Assembly (NCBI GenBank): GCA_003559235.1
Contig: PWME01000116.1
Location: forward strand, 1 to 34,406
Source: Mollicutes bacterium
GTDB taxonomy: Bacteria > Bacillota_I > Bacilli_A > Izemoplasmatales > Izemoplasmataceae
Direction of reading: 5' to 3'
DNA length: 34,406 bases
The notes below the pieces were generated by a model, which was not told where the DNA came from, made no database searches, and saw only the letters and a program-made list of their open reading frames with translations. Within the stretch, counting starts at the first letter, position 1. Every line of letters starts with the position of its first letter. Positions 9,618 to 20,352 of this stretch are shown here, piece by piece. The position numbers and the translations under genes are program-made.

Positions 9618-12077
9618 ATGAAAAAAGTTTTATCTTTGGGATTAGCTTTGTTGTTATTGATTGGTATTTTGGGGTGTGGAGAAAGAACTCCACTGGAAGA
9701 TCCACCAACCATTGATGGGGTTGAAGACGTAACGGTTTATTTGGATGAATCATTTGACGTGATGGAAGGCATTACAGCAGCGGATGCTTTAGGCAGAGAC
9801 TTAACCGATGCCATTGAAGTTACTGGTGTTGTAGATACATCCAGTGTTGGAACCTATTTCTTACGTTATAGCGTTGAGGATAGAGATGGAAATAGAACTG
9901 AACGCACACGTAATGTTACGGTCGAAGTCGATCCAGAGTTAGTCGGCGATGATATGGTTCGCAATGGCGATTTCTCACTGGGAATGGCTTTCTGGAGTTA
10001 TACCACAGGGTTAGAAGGCGGTACTGCAAGCTTTGAGGTTGTTGATGAAGAGCTTAAGATTGACATACACTCTGTCTCTGGTGGTATGTGGGAACCACGC
10101 CTTGAAAATCAAGGGATTACCTTTGAAGAAGGTGTTAGCTACAAATTAAGCTTTGATGCACGTGCGGAAGATCCTCGTGCCATCCATATTCAAATCGGAG
10201 AGTTATTGCCAGCAGCGCCATGGTTTAATAACTTTAAGCCCGCACAAGTTGATATCGTTGATTTAACCACTGAAATGGAAACGTATGAAGTTATCTTTAC
10301 GATGACACAAGAAACAAATGAAAACGGCTCTGTGCTTTTTGAAATGGGAACTGTTGGGGAAGAAAATCATATCACTACTGTATATCTTGATAATGTTATA
10401 ATTACTGAAACTGAGCCGGTTTATAGTGAACCAGTTATCTCTGGAGCAAATGATATTAGTATAGAAACTGGTTCAGTGTTTGATCCACTCGAAGGCGTCA
10501 CGGTGTTTGATGCGGTGGAGGGTGAATTAGAACTTACGCTTGAGCATATTGAAGGCGAAGTTGATGTAAATACACCTGGAGAATATGTCTTAACGTATAC
10601 TATCTCAAATTCTGAAGGGTTAACAGCGGTTGTTACGAGAACAATTACAGTGGTTGACTTAATATTTAATCCAACAGATATAGTAAGAAACGGCAACTTT
10701 GAAACACCACTTGATGAAGAAGACCCTGAATGGACTTTATGGCAAGCAGATTGGGATCCTGAGGGAAGCCCGATGACAGACGGTTCACTCTTTATTGAAA
10801 ATGACCAAATGGTACTTGAAGTAAATGATATCGGTACATGGGGTTATCAAGGATGGTTATTACAAGCATCACAAAATATTGAACTTCAAAAAGGGTATAC
10901 ATATAAAGTGATTTTTGAAGCAAAAGCTGAAGAAGCACGCGAAATAACTTCAGTAGTTGGCTTCTTAGCAACGGGTGATGTATGGAATCAATATGGAGGC
11001 GGAAACTTTAATTTAACGACTGAATTGCAAACCTTCGAGTATATCTTCACCGTTACACAAGAAAGCGGTGAATATCTTGAGGAGTTAAAATTTGAATTTG
11101 GCCACGCCGATGCTACCATCATGATTGAATATGTTGAAATTCAGATACTTGATGAAGAACCTTTACAAGTCAATGGAAGCTTTGATGAAATCGGTTGGCA
11201 TATGTGGAGTCAATACTGGGGTGCAGCACCGGTTGTAGATTATAGTATCGTTGATGAAGAATTGGTTGTAGTCATTGAAGAATCTTTAGGGGATGCAAAC
11301 TGGGCGATTCAATTATTACAAGAACAAATTGCAATGAATCCTGAGGCAACGTACCGTGTTTCGTTTGATGCGCGTAGTGATCATGAACGTGACATAAACT
11401 TTAAGTTTATTGAAGGTGCTGAAGGTGGATTAGAGTTTGCTGAGACGTTCACTATTACTGAGACAATGGAAACATACACGTTTGACTTTGTCTTTGATTC
11501 ATCACTAGATTTTGGTCGCGTAAGTATTGAACTTGGCGCGATGGGTGATGCTGTGCCGGGTGAGATTATTTTTGATAATATTAGCATGGTTGAACTTGAT
11601 GAAGAGGAAGACGTAATTGAAGGCAGCGAACGCATTACCAATGGAACGTTTGATCAAATCGTTGGTTGGCATCATTGGTCACAAGATTGGGATAATATTC
11701 CTGTTGTATCAAAAGAAGTTGTTGACGGTGAACTCGTCTTTACGATTGATGAAACCTTAGGCGATGAACCATGGTCAATACAACTTTTCCAAGCGCTTGA
11801 TGGACTAACACCAAATGCAACGTATGTATTTGAATTTGAAATGCGTGCTAGCGAACCACGCGACATTAATGCTAAAATGATTGTACAGCCTGGGACACTT
11901 GAATGGGTTGAACTGGTTAGTCTCACTGAAGAAATGCAACACTTTGTGTTTATTGTTGAGTTTGACTTTGATTCAACAGAAGCTGTTTTAAACTTTGAGT
12001 TTGGAAACTTTGATGATGCAGAAGTAGGAGAAATTGTTGTTGATAACGTTAAAGTGTATCGGACGTTTAACGAGTAA
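9618..12077 (+). CDS. Non-catalytic surface glycan-binding lipoprotein: two Ig-like (DUF5011-type) domains plus four CBM4/9-like modules
   Basis: Lipobox LLIGILGC; Ig-like PPTIDGVEDVTVYLDESFDVMEGITAAD... and PVISGANDISIETGSVFDPLEGVTVFD...; four repeats beginning VRNGDF, VRNGNF, QVNGSF, ITNGTF, each ending in a xxDNVxI-type strand. No catalytic domain visible. Confidence 0.85.
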   Translation: MKKVLSLGLALLLLIGILGCGERTPLEDPPTIDGVEDVTVYLDESFDVMEGITAADALGRDLTDAIEVTGVVDTSSVGTYFLRYSVEDRDGNRTERTRNVTVEVDPELVGDDMVRNGDFSLGMAFWSYTTGLEGGTASFEVVDEELKIDIHSVSGGMWEPRLENQGITFEEGVSYKLSFDARAEDPRAIHIQIGELLPAAPWFNNFKPAQVDIVDLTTEMETYEVIFTMTQETNENGSVLFEMGTVGEENHITTVYLDNVIITETEPVYSEPVISGANDISIETGSVFDPLEGVTVFDAVEGELELTLEHIEGEVDVNTPGEYVLTYTISNSEGLTAVVTRTITVVDLIFNPTDIVRNGNFETPLDEEDPEWTLWQADWDPEGSPMTDGSLFIENDQMVLEVNDIGTWGYQGWLLQASQNIELQKGYTYKVIFEAKAEEAREITSVVGFLATGDVWNQYGGGNFNLTTELQTFEYIFTVTQESGEYLEELKFEFGHADATIMIEYVEIQILDEEPLQVNGSFDEIGWHMWSQYWGAAPVVDYSIVDEELVVVIEESLGDANWAIQLLQEQIAMNPEATYRVSFDARSDHERDINFKFIEGAEGGLEFAETFTITETMETYTFDFVFDSSLDFGRVSIELGAMGDAVPGEIIFDNISMVELDEEEDVIEGSERITNGTFDQIVGWHHWSQDWDNIPVVSKEVVDGELVFTIDETLGDEPWSIQLFQALDGLTPNATYVFEFEMRASEPRDINAKMIVQPGTLEWVELVSLTEEMQHFVFIVEFDFDSTEAVLNFEFGNFDDAEVGEIVVDNVKVYRTFNE

Positions 12078-12099
12078 TACGGCTTGATTCATTGGTGGC

Positions 12100-12126
12100 G
12101 TTAGATTAACTTAATCTGGCTAACGG
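12100..12126 (+). other. Intercistronic stem-loop upstream of solute-binding-protein gene
   Basis: CGTTAG-ATTAACTTAAT-CTGG-CTAACG, inner AGATTAA/TTAATCT pairing; no U tract. Confidence 0.45.
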
Positions 12127-12168
12127 ATGAATTTAAGTAATGTAACGTATTGAAACGGAGGATAAGCA

Positions 12169-13515
12169 ATGAAAAAATTTGGGATACTTTTACTAGCATT
12201 TACGTTTATTTTCACCTTACATGCATGTGGTGATGATGAAGACAACGGTAACGGGAGAACACCTACACGTAACATTGTTTTAACTTACGCAGATTGGGGT
12301 GATCAAGAACTCAATCAAATGCTTATTGATGCTTTTATGGAAGAAAACCCGAACATTACTGTTGAACTTAGAACCGACATTACGGGGGCTGGCGCAGCAT
12401 TTACTGAAAGTCTTTTAAATGCACAAGCAGCTGGTGTTTTACCTGATGTTTTTGCGATTGATAATGTACCAACAGGGTATTCAAATGGTATGTTATTAGA
12501 TATTTCTGAATATTGGGACAGCGATCCAGACGTTGAGTTTATTTATCCAAATATCCGCGATACCGCCGTTTATGGCGACGGACGCTACGCAATTCCATCA
12601 TTTCAATTCATTCGCGGTATTTATATGAATCTCACATTGTTTGATCAATACAACATACCGATTCCAGATAAAGATTGGACATATGATGAGTTTGTGCAAT
12701 TATCGATTGATATTCGTCAAGCTGGAATTAATGATTCAGTATTTGGTATCGATCCATGGTTCGGTGCACTTGATTTTGAAGCTATGTGGCCGACGCAAGA
12801 CTATGAAGATGTTGGATACAACACATGGGATGGGGAACAGTTTAATTTTAATACACCGATGTGGATTGAAGCGTTCGAAGCACGGCTTGATTTAATGGCA
12901 CAAGATGTTGTTGGGTCTTACACAGAAGAAGAATTGGCTGATCTCGGTGTTGCGTGGCCTTGGTTTGAAGGGCTAATTGGTATGAATATTGATGGGTCAT
13001 GGAATCTATGGATGGTCGATGATATGTTTGATGAATATGGCATTGAAGTAGGCTTTTGGCCTTATCCTGGTGGTGATGCAGGACAGTTCCCACCAACCAT
13101 CCTTGATTTTAATGTAGTTTCAAGCCAAACCGAACATCCTGAAGCGGCTTATGAGCTTGCCAAATGGATGACGTTTGGAAAAGAAGGTTGGTTAACGCGT
13201 TTAGATTTGATGGAACAACGTGGCGATCTTTATCTTGACCGTTTTCCTATTGCGGATTATCCAGAAGTATGGGCAAAAGCTGAAGACTATATTGATTATA
13301 TTGAAGGTGTCCGTGAAAGCGTTGAATTATTTGATTATTCAAAACCTGATGTTGATAAATGGTTGTTGGGGTATAAAGCTTTCTGGGAATGGGTAGAAAG
13401 TGACGACAATGATTATTGGACACGTATTAATGAAGGATTGATTACGCCACAAGAATTTGCGCCTGAATGGGAAGAACAAATCAATAAAATGGTTAACGAA
13501 GCCTTACAAGATTAA
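12169..13515 (+). CDS. ABC transporter sugar-binding lipoprotein (family 1 extracellular solute-binding protein)
   Basis: Lipobox FTLHAC; IVLTYADWGDQELNQMLIDAFMEENPNITVEL..., LPDVFAID, AAYELAKWMT; SD ggagg. Confidence 0.93.
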   Translation: MKKFGILLLAFTFIFTLHACGDDEDNGNGRTPTRNIVLTYADWGDQELNQMLIDAFMEENPNITVELRTDITGAGAAFTESLLNAQAAGVLPDVFAIDNVPTGYSNGMLLDISEYWDSDPDVEFIYPNIRDTAVYGDGRYAIPSFQFIRGIYMNLTLFDQYNIPIPDKDWTYDEFVQLSIDIRQAGINDSVFGIDPWFGALDFEAMWPTQDYEDVGYNTWDGEQFNFNTPMWIEAFEARLDLMAQDVVGSYTEEELADLGVAWPWFEGLIGMNIDGSWNLWMVDDMFDEYGIEVGFWPYPGGDAGQFPPTILDFNVVSSQTEHPEAAYELAKWMTFGKEGWLTRLDLMEQRGDLYLDRFPIADYPEVWAKAEDYIDYIEGVRESVELFDYSKPDVDKWLLGYKAFWEWVESDDNDYWTRINEGLITPQEFAPEWEEQINKMVNEALQD

Positions 13516-13535
13516 CAAAGCTTTGTAGGATTAAC

Positions 13536-13583
13536 GAGATGGTTAAAGCTTGGTTGATGTCAGCCAAGCTTTAACGCTATCTC
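13536..13583 (+). other. Strong intercistronic hairpin 3' of solute-binding-protein gene
   Basis: GAGAT-g-GTTAAAGCTTGG-ttgatgtcag-CCAAGCTTTAAC-gct-ATCTC: perfect 12-bp stem plus 5-bp outer stem; no U tract, followed directly by next gene's SD. Confidence 0.75.
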
Positions 13584-13593
13584 ACTGAGGTGA

Positions 13594-16548
13594 ATGATGA
13601 TGCGAAACATTATCACAAAAGTAAATCAGCATAAAATGAAAGGAATTATGTTGCTGCTTATTATGGGTGTTGGTTTATACTTTTTGATGAACCGCGATGT
13701 AGCATCAGAAATATTTATTGATGCGGAAGCGGTGCGACCAGCGGAAGGGTTTGAAAATAACTATTATCATGTGTCGCAAGCATGGGATGCCAATAAACCT
13801 TCTGGAGTTCATAAAGTTATTGATGCCACCCGTATAACGAATGATACCTTTCGTGTAGACGAATTTGATACCCCAGTTTTCCGTATGAATCGCGGGGAAT
13901 CGGTATCGTTTAGTGTGACAGTGCCTGAAGATGGTGTTTACACGATAGCCCTTGATCAAATGGATGTTGCTGAATCTATTCTTGTCAATGCAATCGCGGT
14001 TAAGGTGAATGGATCAATACCTTATGAAGAAGCGCGAATGATTGAGTTGCCAACACGTTGGGTTTTTTCAAGTAGTACTTTTCCACATGATCGTTACGGC
14101 AATGAAATCATGCCGAATGCTATAAAAACACAAGCGTTTTTTAAGACGTTTTTACACGATTCAACAGGATTAAATGCTGCGCCTTTACAGTTCAAACTTG
14201 AGGCTGGAGAAAATACCATTACCATTGAGCAAATGCGCGGGACTTCACTTGTTGGTAAGGTACATGTTGAAAGTGTTGATGTTTTGCCTACTTATGAAGC
14301 TTACCGCGCGAAACATGAAGGAACACTACAAACTGACGAAGCAATCACTGTCGGTGCTGAAACGCTCGAGTATCGAACCAATCCTTCAATCCGTTTACGA
14401 AGTTTACGCGATCCTTCGGCAACGAGTTATCATACACGTTTTTTACGTTTAAATGCTATTGATGGCTATAGCTTCCGTAAAGGCAATGATACGATTGCTT
14501 ACACGATTGAAGTCCCTACATCGGGCTATTATCACATCGGCTTTAAATATCAACAAAACTTTTTAATGCAAATGCCGGTTTTTCGCGAAATACGTATTAA
14601 TAATCAGGTGCCTTTCCAAGAAGTTTCGATGGAGGCTTTCCACCATTCGAGCCGTTATCGTAATCATTTGCTCGGTGGCGAAACACCTTATCAGTTTTAT
14701 CTTGAAGCCGGGACAAATACGATTGCAATGCGGGTTGTGGTTGAACCTTACCGCAACGCGTATGAAAATGTTATTCGCGTCATGGATGAAATGACGGATT
14801 TAAGTTTGGAAATAAAGAAACTTACAGGAAACACAACAGACCGTTATCGAACATGGCGCATTGAAGATTTTATTCCTGATATTGGTGACCGCTTAGACCG
14901 GTGGATTGAAATTCTCGAGCATGTCGATACAAATTTATCAAAGTATAGTCCAGTTGAAGAACCTTCTGAACTAACCAATTTGAGACTTGCAATTAGGCAA
15001 TTAAAGCAGCTCAATGAAGATGTCAATGATATCCCCAATCGTATGCGTATGCTTGCGGATGGAGATAGTTCTACGGCGCAATTGCTTGGAACATCCATTC
15101 AAAACTACCTTCAAAATGGTTTATCCATCGAAAAAATGGTTGTCACCGGTGCAGACGCTATGCCTGCCCCTAGAGCCAACGTTTTTGTGAATACATTTGA
15201 AGGAGTAAGACGTTTCTTCATTTCTTTTACTCATGATGATTATGCGATTGGTGATGTAGATGATGATGTGCTTAACATATGGGTTAATTATCCACGACAA
15301 TATTTAGAGATTATGCAACAAATTATTGATAGTGAGTTTACGGCAGAAACTGGTATCCGTGTTCAGTTATCATTAATGCCTGATGAAAATAAACTTGTAC
15401 TTGCCAATGCCGCAAATAATTCGCCTGATATTGCGCTTGGCGTCAATCACTGGTTACCGTATGAGTTTGCCATTCGAAATGCAAGTTTGGACTTAAGACA
15501 TTTTGAAGGGTATGAAGAGACCGTGGCACAATTTGCGCCTGGTATGATGGTGCCTTATGCCTTTGAAGATGGGGTTTATGGGTTACCGCTGACACAAAAC
15601 TTCTGGGTGACACACTATCGAACAGATATTTTGGATGCTTTGGATCTTCCGGTACCAGAAACATGGGATGAAGTGATTGAGATTTTACCAGAGTTACAAC
15701 GTTTTGGAATGAATTATTATCAACCACTAGCATTTTTTGGGGGATTTAAGCCGTTTGTGGCGACGATGCCATTCATTTATCAATTTGGGGGTCAATTGTA
15801 TTCAGAAGATGGTATGGAGACGATGATTAACAGTGAGGCAACGATTGAAGGCATTCGGTTGATGTCAGAATTGTTTACCATCTATAACATGCCTAAAGAA
15901 GTGCCAAACTTTTACAACCACTTCCGTTACGGGACATTACCAATTGGTATTTCTGATTTGAGTACATACTTACAATTATCCATTGCCGCTCCAGAAATTG
16001 CAGGGAAATGGAATATCGCCCCGCATCCAGGGGTGCGTAATGAACAAGGAATCATTGAAAGATGGGCACCAAGTGGCGCCCAAGCTTCCGTGATTATGTC
16101 TGCGACGGATCAACCCGATGAATCCTGGGAATTTTTACAGTGGTGGATGACCACACAAACACAAGCCCATTTCGCGACGCGTTTACAAACGACATATGGG
16201 ACAGAGTATTTATGGAACACAGCCAATCTTGAAGCTTTTTCACAATTGCCAATTCCTGAAGAACATATTGATGTAATATTAGCACAATGGGAGTGGGCTT
16301 TAGAGGCCTCACGTATACCGGGTGCTTATATGGTTGAACGTGAAATTAGCAATGCCTGGAATCGCATTGTTTTTAACGATGCAAATCCGCGTATTGCGCT
16401 GGATGAAGCGGTGCGTGTTGCTAACCGAGAAATCACTTATCGTATGGAAGAATTTGGTTACGTAGAAAACGGACTCGTTTTGAAACCTTACCGCGTGCCA
16501 ACCATCCATAACATTGAATATTGGTTAAAGGGGCATGACAATGACTAG
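13594..16548 (+). CDS. Membrane-anchored fusion: two jelly-roll/CBM-like modules plus C-terminal family 1 solute-binding domain
   Basis: N-terminal TM ([16 protein letters not shown]); jelly-roll-like segments ...[13 protein letters not shown]...[12 protein letters not shown] and ...[14 protein letters not shown]...[13 protein letters not shown]-terminal SBP region [36 protein letters not shown]...[40 protein letters not shown]...[10 protein letters not shown]. Confidence 0.8.
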   Translation: MMMRNIITKVNQHKMKGIMLLLIMGVGLYFLMNRDVASEIFIDAEAVRPAEGFENNYYHVSQAWDANKPSGVHKVIDATRITNDTFRVDEFDTPVFRMNRGESVSFSVTVPEDGVYTIALDQMDVAESILVNAIAVKVNGSIPYEEARMIELPTRWVFSSSTFPHDRYGNEIMPNAIKTQAFFKTFLHDSTGLNAAPLQFKLEAGENTITIEQMRGTSLVGKVHVESVDVLPTYEAYRAKHEGTLQTDEAITVGAETLEYRTNPSIRLRSLRDPSATSYHTRFLRLNAIDGYSFRKGNDTIAYTIEVPTSGYYHIGFKYQQNFLMQMPVFREIRINNQVPFQEVSMEAFHHSSRYRNHLLGGETPYQFYLEAGTNTIAMRVVVEPYRNAYENVIRVMDEMTDLSLEIKKLTGNTTDRYRTWRIEDFIPDIGDRLDRWIEILEHVDTNLSKYSPVEEPSELTNLRLAIRQLKQLNEDVNDIPNRMRMLADGDSSTAQLLGTSIQNYLQNGLSIEKMVVTGADAMPAPRANVFVNTFEGVRRFFISFTHDDYAIGDVDDDVLNIWVNYPRQYLEIMQQIIDSEFTAETGIRVQLSLMPDENKLVLANAANNSPDIALGVNHWLPYEFAIRNASLDLRHFEGYEETVAQFAPGMMVPYAFEDGVYGLPLTQNFWVTHYRTDILDALDLPVPETWDEVIEILPELQRFGMNYYQPLAFFGGFKPFVATMPFIYQFGGQLYSEDGMETMINSEATIEGIRLMSELFTIYNMPKEVPNFYNHFRYGTLPIGISDLSTYLQLSIAAPEIAGKWNIAPHPGVRNEQGIIERWAPSGAQASVIMSATDQPDESWEFLQWWMTTQTQAHFATRLQTTYGTEYLWNTANLEAFSQLPIPEEHIDVILAQWEWALEASRIPGAYMVEREISNAWNRIVFNDANPRIALDEAVRVANREITYRMEEFGYVENGLVLKPYRVPTIHNIEYWLKGHDND

Positions 16549-17425
16549 ACGTATGAATCATCCAGCGTGGTTTTTTGGACCTTATGTACTCTTGTTTTTA
16601 ACCTTTATTGTCATTCCTGTTATTTTGGCTATTGTGCTTTCTTTTACCTATTTTAATACCATTGAAACACCAGAACCAGTAGGATTACGCAATTATGTTG
16701 AGCTATTGACGCGTGATGAGGTTTTTATGCAATATGTTTTACCCAACACAATACGCTTTGCCTTTATTGTTGGGCCGGTTGGGTATATGATGAGTTTTTT
16801 ACTCGCATGGATCTTGGCGCAAGTACCGCACAAAGTGCGGACAATATTTGCAATTATACTATACAGTCCATCAATGACTGCAGGCATTGCAATGTTTGTT
16901 GTATGGCGTGTGCTGTTTTCAGGGGATCAAAGCGGTTATTTGAATAGCTTACTGTTGAACTGGGGGTTCATTCAAGAACCAATTCAGTTTTTAACATCCC
17001 CACAATATTTGATGAATATTATGATTGTTGTTTCCCTTTGGGCGAGTATGGGGGTTGGATTTTTAGCCATGCTTGCAGGAATTTTAAATATTGATCAAAC
17101 ACTTTATGAAGCAGCATATATTGATGGGATGCGCAACCGTTGGCAAGAGATATTTTACATTACCATCCCCTCGATGAAACCTCAAATGTTGTTTGGCGCG
17201 GTTATGGCGGTTGTGGGAACGTTTCAAGTTGGTGCCATTGGGGTGCAACTTTCCGGGGCAAATCCTACCCCGCAATACGCGGGGCAATTAATGGTAAATC
17301 ATATTGAAGATTATGGGTTTATTCGTTATCTAATGGGTTATGCCTCAGCGGTTAGTGTTGTCTTATTGTTGATGATTTATGGTATCAGTAAAGTGACATT
17401 CAACTTACTCGGTGAGAAAAATTAA
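16535..17425 (+). CDS. Carbohydrate ABC transporter permease (MalF/UgpA type)
   Basis: Six hydrophobic segments and EAA loop [25 protein letters not shown]; overlaps preceding gene. Confidence 0.93.
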   Translation: MTMTRRMNHPAWFFGPYVLLFLTFIVIPVILAIVLSFTYFNTIETPEPVGLRNYVELLTRDEVFMQYVLPNTIRFAFIVGPVGYMMSFLLAWILAQVPHKVRTIFAIILYSPSMTAGIAMFVVWRVLFSGDQSGYLNSLLLNWGFIQEPIQFLTSPQYLMNIMIVVSLWASMGVGFLAMLAGILNIDQTLYEAAYIDGMRNRWQEIFYITIPSMKPQMLFGAVMAVVGTFQVGAIGVQLSGANPTPQYAGQLMVNHIEDYGFIRYLMGYASAVSVVLLLMIYGISKVTFNLLGEKN

Positions 17426-17437
17426 GGAGGTGCAATC

Positions 17438-18328
17438 ATGGCGAAATTTAGTGGCATGAAAATTAATCCAAAACATTTTCATCGCAGCCAACTGAAGTTT
17501 TACTTTATCTTAATTCCGATGGCTGTTTTTATGGGTTTGCCGATTCTTTTTATTGTTTCGCATGCGTTTAAACCCCTTAATGAACTATTTGCATTTCCAC
17601 CTCGGTTTTTTGTTAGGGTTCCGACGTTACAAAATTTCCGGGATTTAATTGACCTTGCGGCTGACTCTGGCGTGCCTTTTAGTCGGTATTTATTCAATAG
17701 TATTGTGGTGACAGTTTCTGGTGTTGCTTTATCAATTTTGATAACGTCATTGGCAGCTTATGGGCTTTCAAAGCTTAAATTCAAAGGAAAGAAGCTTTTG
17801 TTTGAAATCAATACTTTGGCACTTATGTTTGTGCCGATTGCGGTTACCATTCCACGCTATTTAACCATTGCACGGCTTGGTTTGATTGATACGTATTTAG
17901 TATTAATTTTACCGTTAATTGCGATGCCGGTGGGTCTATTTTTGGTTAAACAGTTTATTGATCAAACGCCAAATGAAGTTATTGAATCCGCAAAAATAGA
18001 TGGTGCGAGTGAAATGCAGATTTTTCTAAAAGTTGTTTTTCCGATAATTTTACCAGCCGTTGCCACCGTAGGCATTTTAAGTTTTCAATTAATTTGGAAT
18101 GATGTGATTGGGTCGACATTGTTTATCGATGATGAATCGATGAAGACGTTGGCGTTTTATTTCAATACGGTTGCGCAAACGATGCCGGGACAAGCTGCCA
18201 ATCCCGTTGCTGGACAAGGGATTTTAGCAGCAGCGAGTTTAATTATGTTTGTGCCGAACATAATTATGTTTGTGTTTTTGCAAAATAAAGTTATGAACAC
18301 GATGGCACATTCAGGGCTTAAAGGATGA
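17438..18328 (+). CDS. Carbohydrate ABC transporter permease (MalG/UgpE type)
   Basis: EAA loop [27 protein letters not shown] aaggagg. Confidence 0.93.
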   Translation: MAKFSGMKINPKHFHRSQLKFYFILIPMAVFMGLPILFIVSHAFKPLNELFAFPPRFFVRVPTLQNFRDLIDLAADSGVPFSRYLFNSIVVTVSGVALSILITSLAAYGLSKLKFKGKKLLFEINTLALMFVPIAVTIPRYLTIARLGLIDTYLVLILPLIAMPVGLFLVKQFIDQTPNEVIESAKIDGASEMQIFLKVVFPIILPAVATVGILSFQLIWNDVIGSTLFIDDESMKTLAFYFNTVAQTMPGQAANPVAGQGILAAASLIMFVPNIIMFVFLQNKVMNTMAHSGLKG

Positions 18329-20352
18329 AAAAGGTTTTATTTATTGTATTGTGTCTGTTCATGCTTCTCATCGGCACAACAACTATTGAAGCAGAGACGG
18401 GTGTTCGTTATCACACATATACCATGAGTAACAACCGGTTAGTCAGAACGCAAACTGCATATATTCCAGTGGCGTCTAGTGATCAGATTTATGACGTTGA
18501 TTTAGGTGAGCCTAATGACATACACGTTGATAGAAATAATACCGTCTATATTGTTTCTACTATGCCAGGAGGTTTTGGACGTTTAATTGTGTTTGATTTA
18601 GAAACCGAAGAAGCTTCAGTTTATGGTGAAGAATTTTTGGTTAATCCAACCGGTGTTTATGTTAGTCCAAATCAAGAAATTTATATTGCCGATCGTGGCG
18701 GGCGCAAGGCTTATCGACTCGATCAAGATGGCACTATACTACAGTCTTTTGAACGCCCTGTTTCACCTATTTTTGGCGATGGAGAGTTCCAACCTCGAAA
18801 GATAGTGGCTGATTCAAGAGGCAATGCGTATATTCTTAACCGTGGAACACGAGGCCTTGCGCAATTTAGTCGCAATGGGGATTTTCTTGGATATTATGGG
18901 ACGAATACAATCGCCCCAACGTTAAGAACGATATTGCAATATACGTTTTTTACACAAGAACAACTGTCTAGATTATTTAGTTTATCACCACCAGAAATCG
19001 CGAATATGGCTGTTGATCAACGGGGCCTAATCCATACGGTTAGTCTCGGTGTTGAAAACTACGGCGTGAAACGCTTAAATATTAGTGGTGACAATTTGCT
19101 GCCGGCCATGTTTAACGCACCAAATCTTGTAGATGTTTTTGTGGGACCTATTGGAAATATATACACCATTACAACCGACGGAATAATTTATGAATATGAC
19201 CGGGAAGGCAATTTATTGTTTATGTTTGGTGGTCAAGATGTCAGTAATCAAGTGCAAGGGCTTTTCAATGTACCTTCTGCGATTGCTGTTGATAGTGATT
19301 ACAATATATTTGTGCTAGATCGCGCGGCGGGAGAACTACAAGTTTTCATGCCAACACGGTTTGCGAACATGGTTCATCAAGCCCTTGAAACGTATCAAGA
19401 CGGTGATTATATTGCGAGTCAAGAACCATGGTCTGAAGTGCTGAAAATGAATGACTTCTTTGATTTAGCTCATCGCGGTATGGGGAATGCACATTTTAGT
19501 TTAGGAAACTTTGATGACGCATTAGAAGCGTATCGCATTGCTTATGATCGTGAGGGCTATAGTGAGGCGTTTTGGGAAGTTCGTAATGCGTGGTTATTGC
19601 AGCATGCGCCAAGTATGTTAACCGTGTTTTTTGTCGTAATTGTTTTGTATATTATTAATTTGAAAGCTAAGTTTTCACGAATTGTTACAACGCCACTAAA
19701 GCAACGTTTTGCCACATTACGAAAAAAAGTCCGCACATTAGATGAAGTTTTGTACGTATTCACCTATTTGCGTAATCCAGCGGATGCCAGTTATTTTATT
19801 AAACGTCGCAACCGTGTCAGTATGTTTTCGGCAACGCTTTTATTGGGTATATTTTTCTTGTTTTATGTGTTTTATATATATCAGCTCAGCTTTCTTTTTA
19901 ACATGAGAATTATTCAAAACATCAATTTAACGGAAGAGTTAATAAAAATCTTTTTGCCGTTTGGTTTATGGGTACTTGCGAACACATTAATTGGATCGAT
20001 TCGTGAAGGGGAAGGCCGGTTTAAAGATGTTTATATTACGACGATTTTTAGTCTTGCGCCATTTTTCCTCATCTTACCTATACTAACCATTATGTCGCAG
20101 GTGTTGACGTATAATGAAGCGTTTTTAATGGAGTTTGTCATGTTTATCGCCATCGGGGTTACGGTTATTTATTTCTTCTTCATGGTAAAAGAAACACATT
20201 ACTATACAGTTAAGGAGACTTTCCAATCGATTGCCATTTCAGCATTCACAATGGCTATGCTCATTTTAGGAACGTTTATCATTTATATTCTTTTGAACGA
20301 ATTGTTTGCATTGATACGTGATATTGTCATGGAGGTGTTTTATCGTGTCTGA
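18325..20352 (+). CDS. Exported NHL-like beta-propeller + TPR-like + C-terminal Yip1-like multi-TM protein
   Basis: Signal peptide ...[12 protein letters not shown]; propeller repeats [108 protein letters not shown]-like [56 protein letters not shown]; several C-terminal TM helices. ATGA overlap with preceding gene. Confidence 0.8.
   Translation: MKKVLFIVLCLFMLLIGTTTIEAETGVRYHTYTMSNNRLVRTQTAYIPVASSDQIYDVDLGEPNDIHVDRNNTVYIVSTMPGGFGRLIVFDLETEEASVYGEEFLVNPTGVYVSPNQEIYIADRGGRKAYRLDQDGTILQSFERPVSPIFGDGEFQPRKIVADSRGNAYILNRGTRGLAQFSRNGDFLGYYGTNTIAPTLRTILQYTFFTQEQLSRLFSLSPPEIANMAVDQRGLIHTVSLGVENYGVKRLNISGDNLLPAMFNAPNLVDVFVGPIGNIYTITTDGIIYEYDREGNLLFMFGGQDVSNQVQGLFNVPSAIAVDSDYNIFVLDRAAGELQVFMPTRFANMVHQALETYQDGDYIASQEPWSEVLKMNDFFDLAHRGMGNAHFSLGNFDDALEAYRIAYDREGYSEAFWEVRNAWLLQHAPSMLTVFFVVIVLYIINLKAKFSRIVTTPLKQRFATLRKKVRTLDEVLYVFTYLRNPADASYFIKRRNRVSMFSATLLLGIFFLFYVFYIYQLSFLFNMRIIQNINLTEELIKIFLPFGLWVLANTLIGSIREGEGRFKDVYITTIFSLAPFFLILPILTIMSQVLTYNEAFLMEFVMFIAIGVTVIYFFFMVKETHYYTVKETFQSIAISAFTMAMLILGTFIIYILLNELFALIRDIVMEVFYRV

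Noticed and set aside
10421-11926. Three Ser/Thr-rich minus-strand ORFs opposite the multi-CBM lipoprotein
   Set aside because: Low-complexity antisense reading of Asp/Glu-rich codons; typical shadow ORFs.
15443-15733. 96-aa antisense ORF in the SBP-fusion gene
   Set aside because: Shadow ORF opposite a well supported domain; same reasoning for other antisense ORFs in the track.
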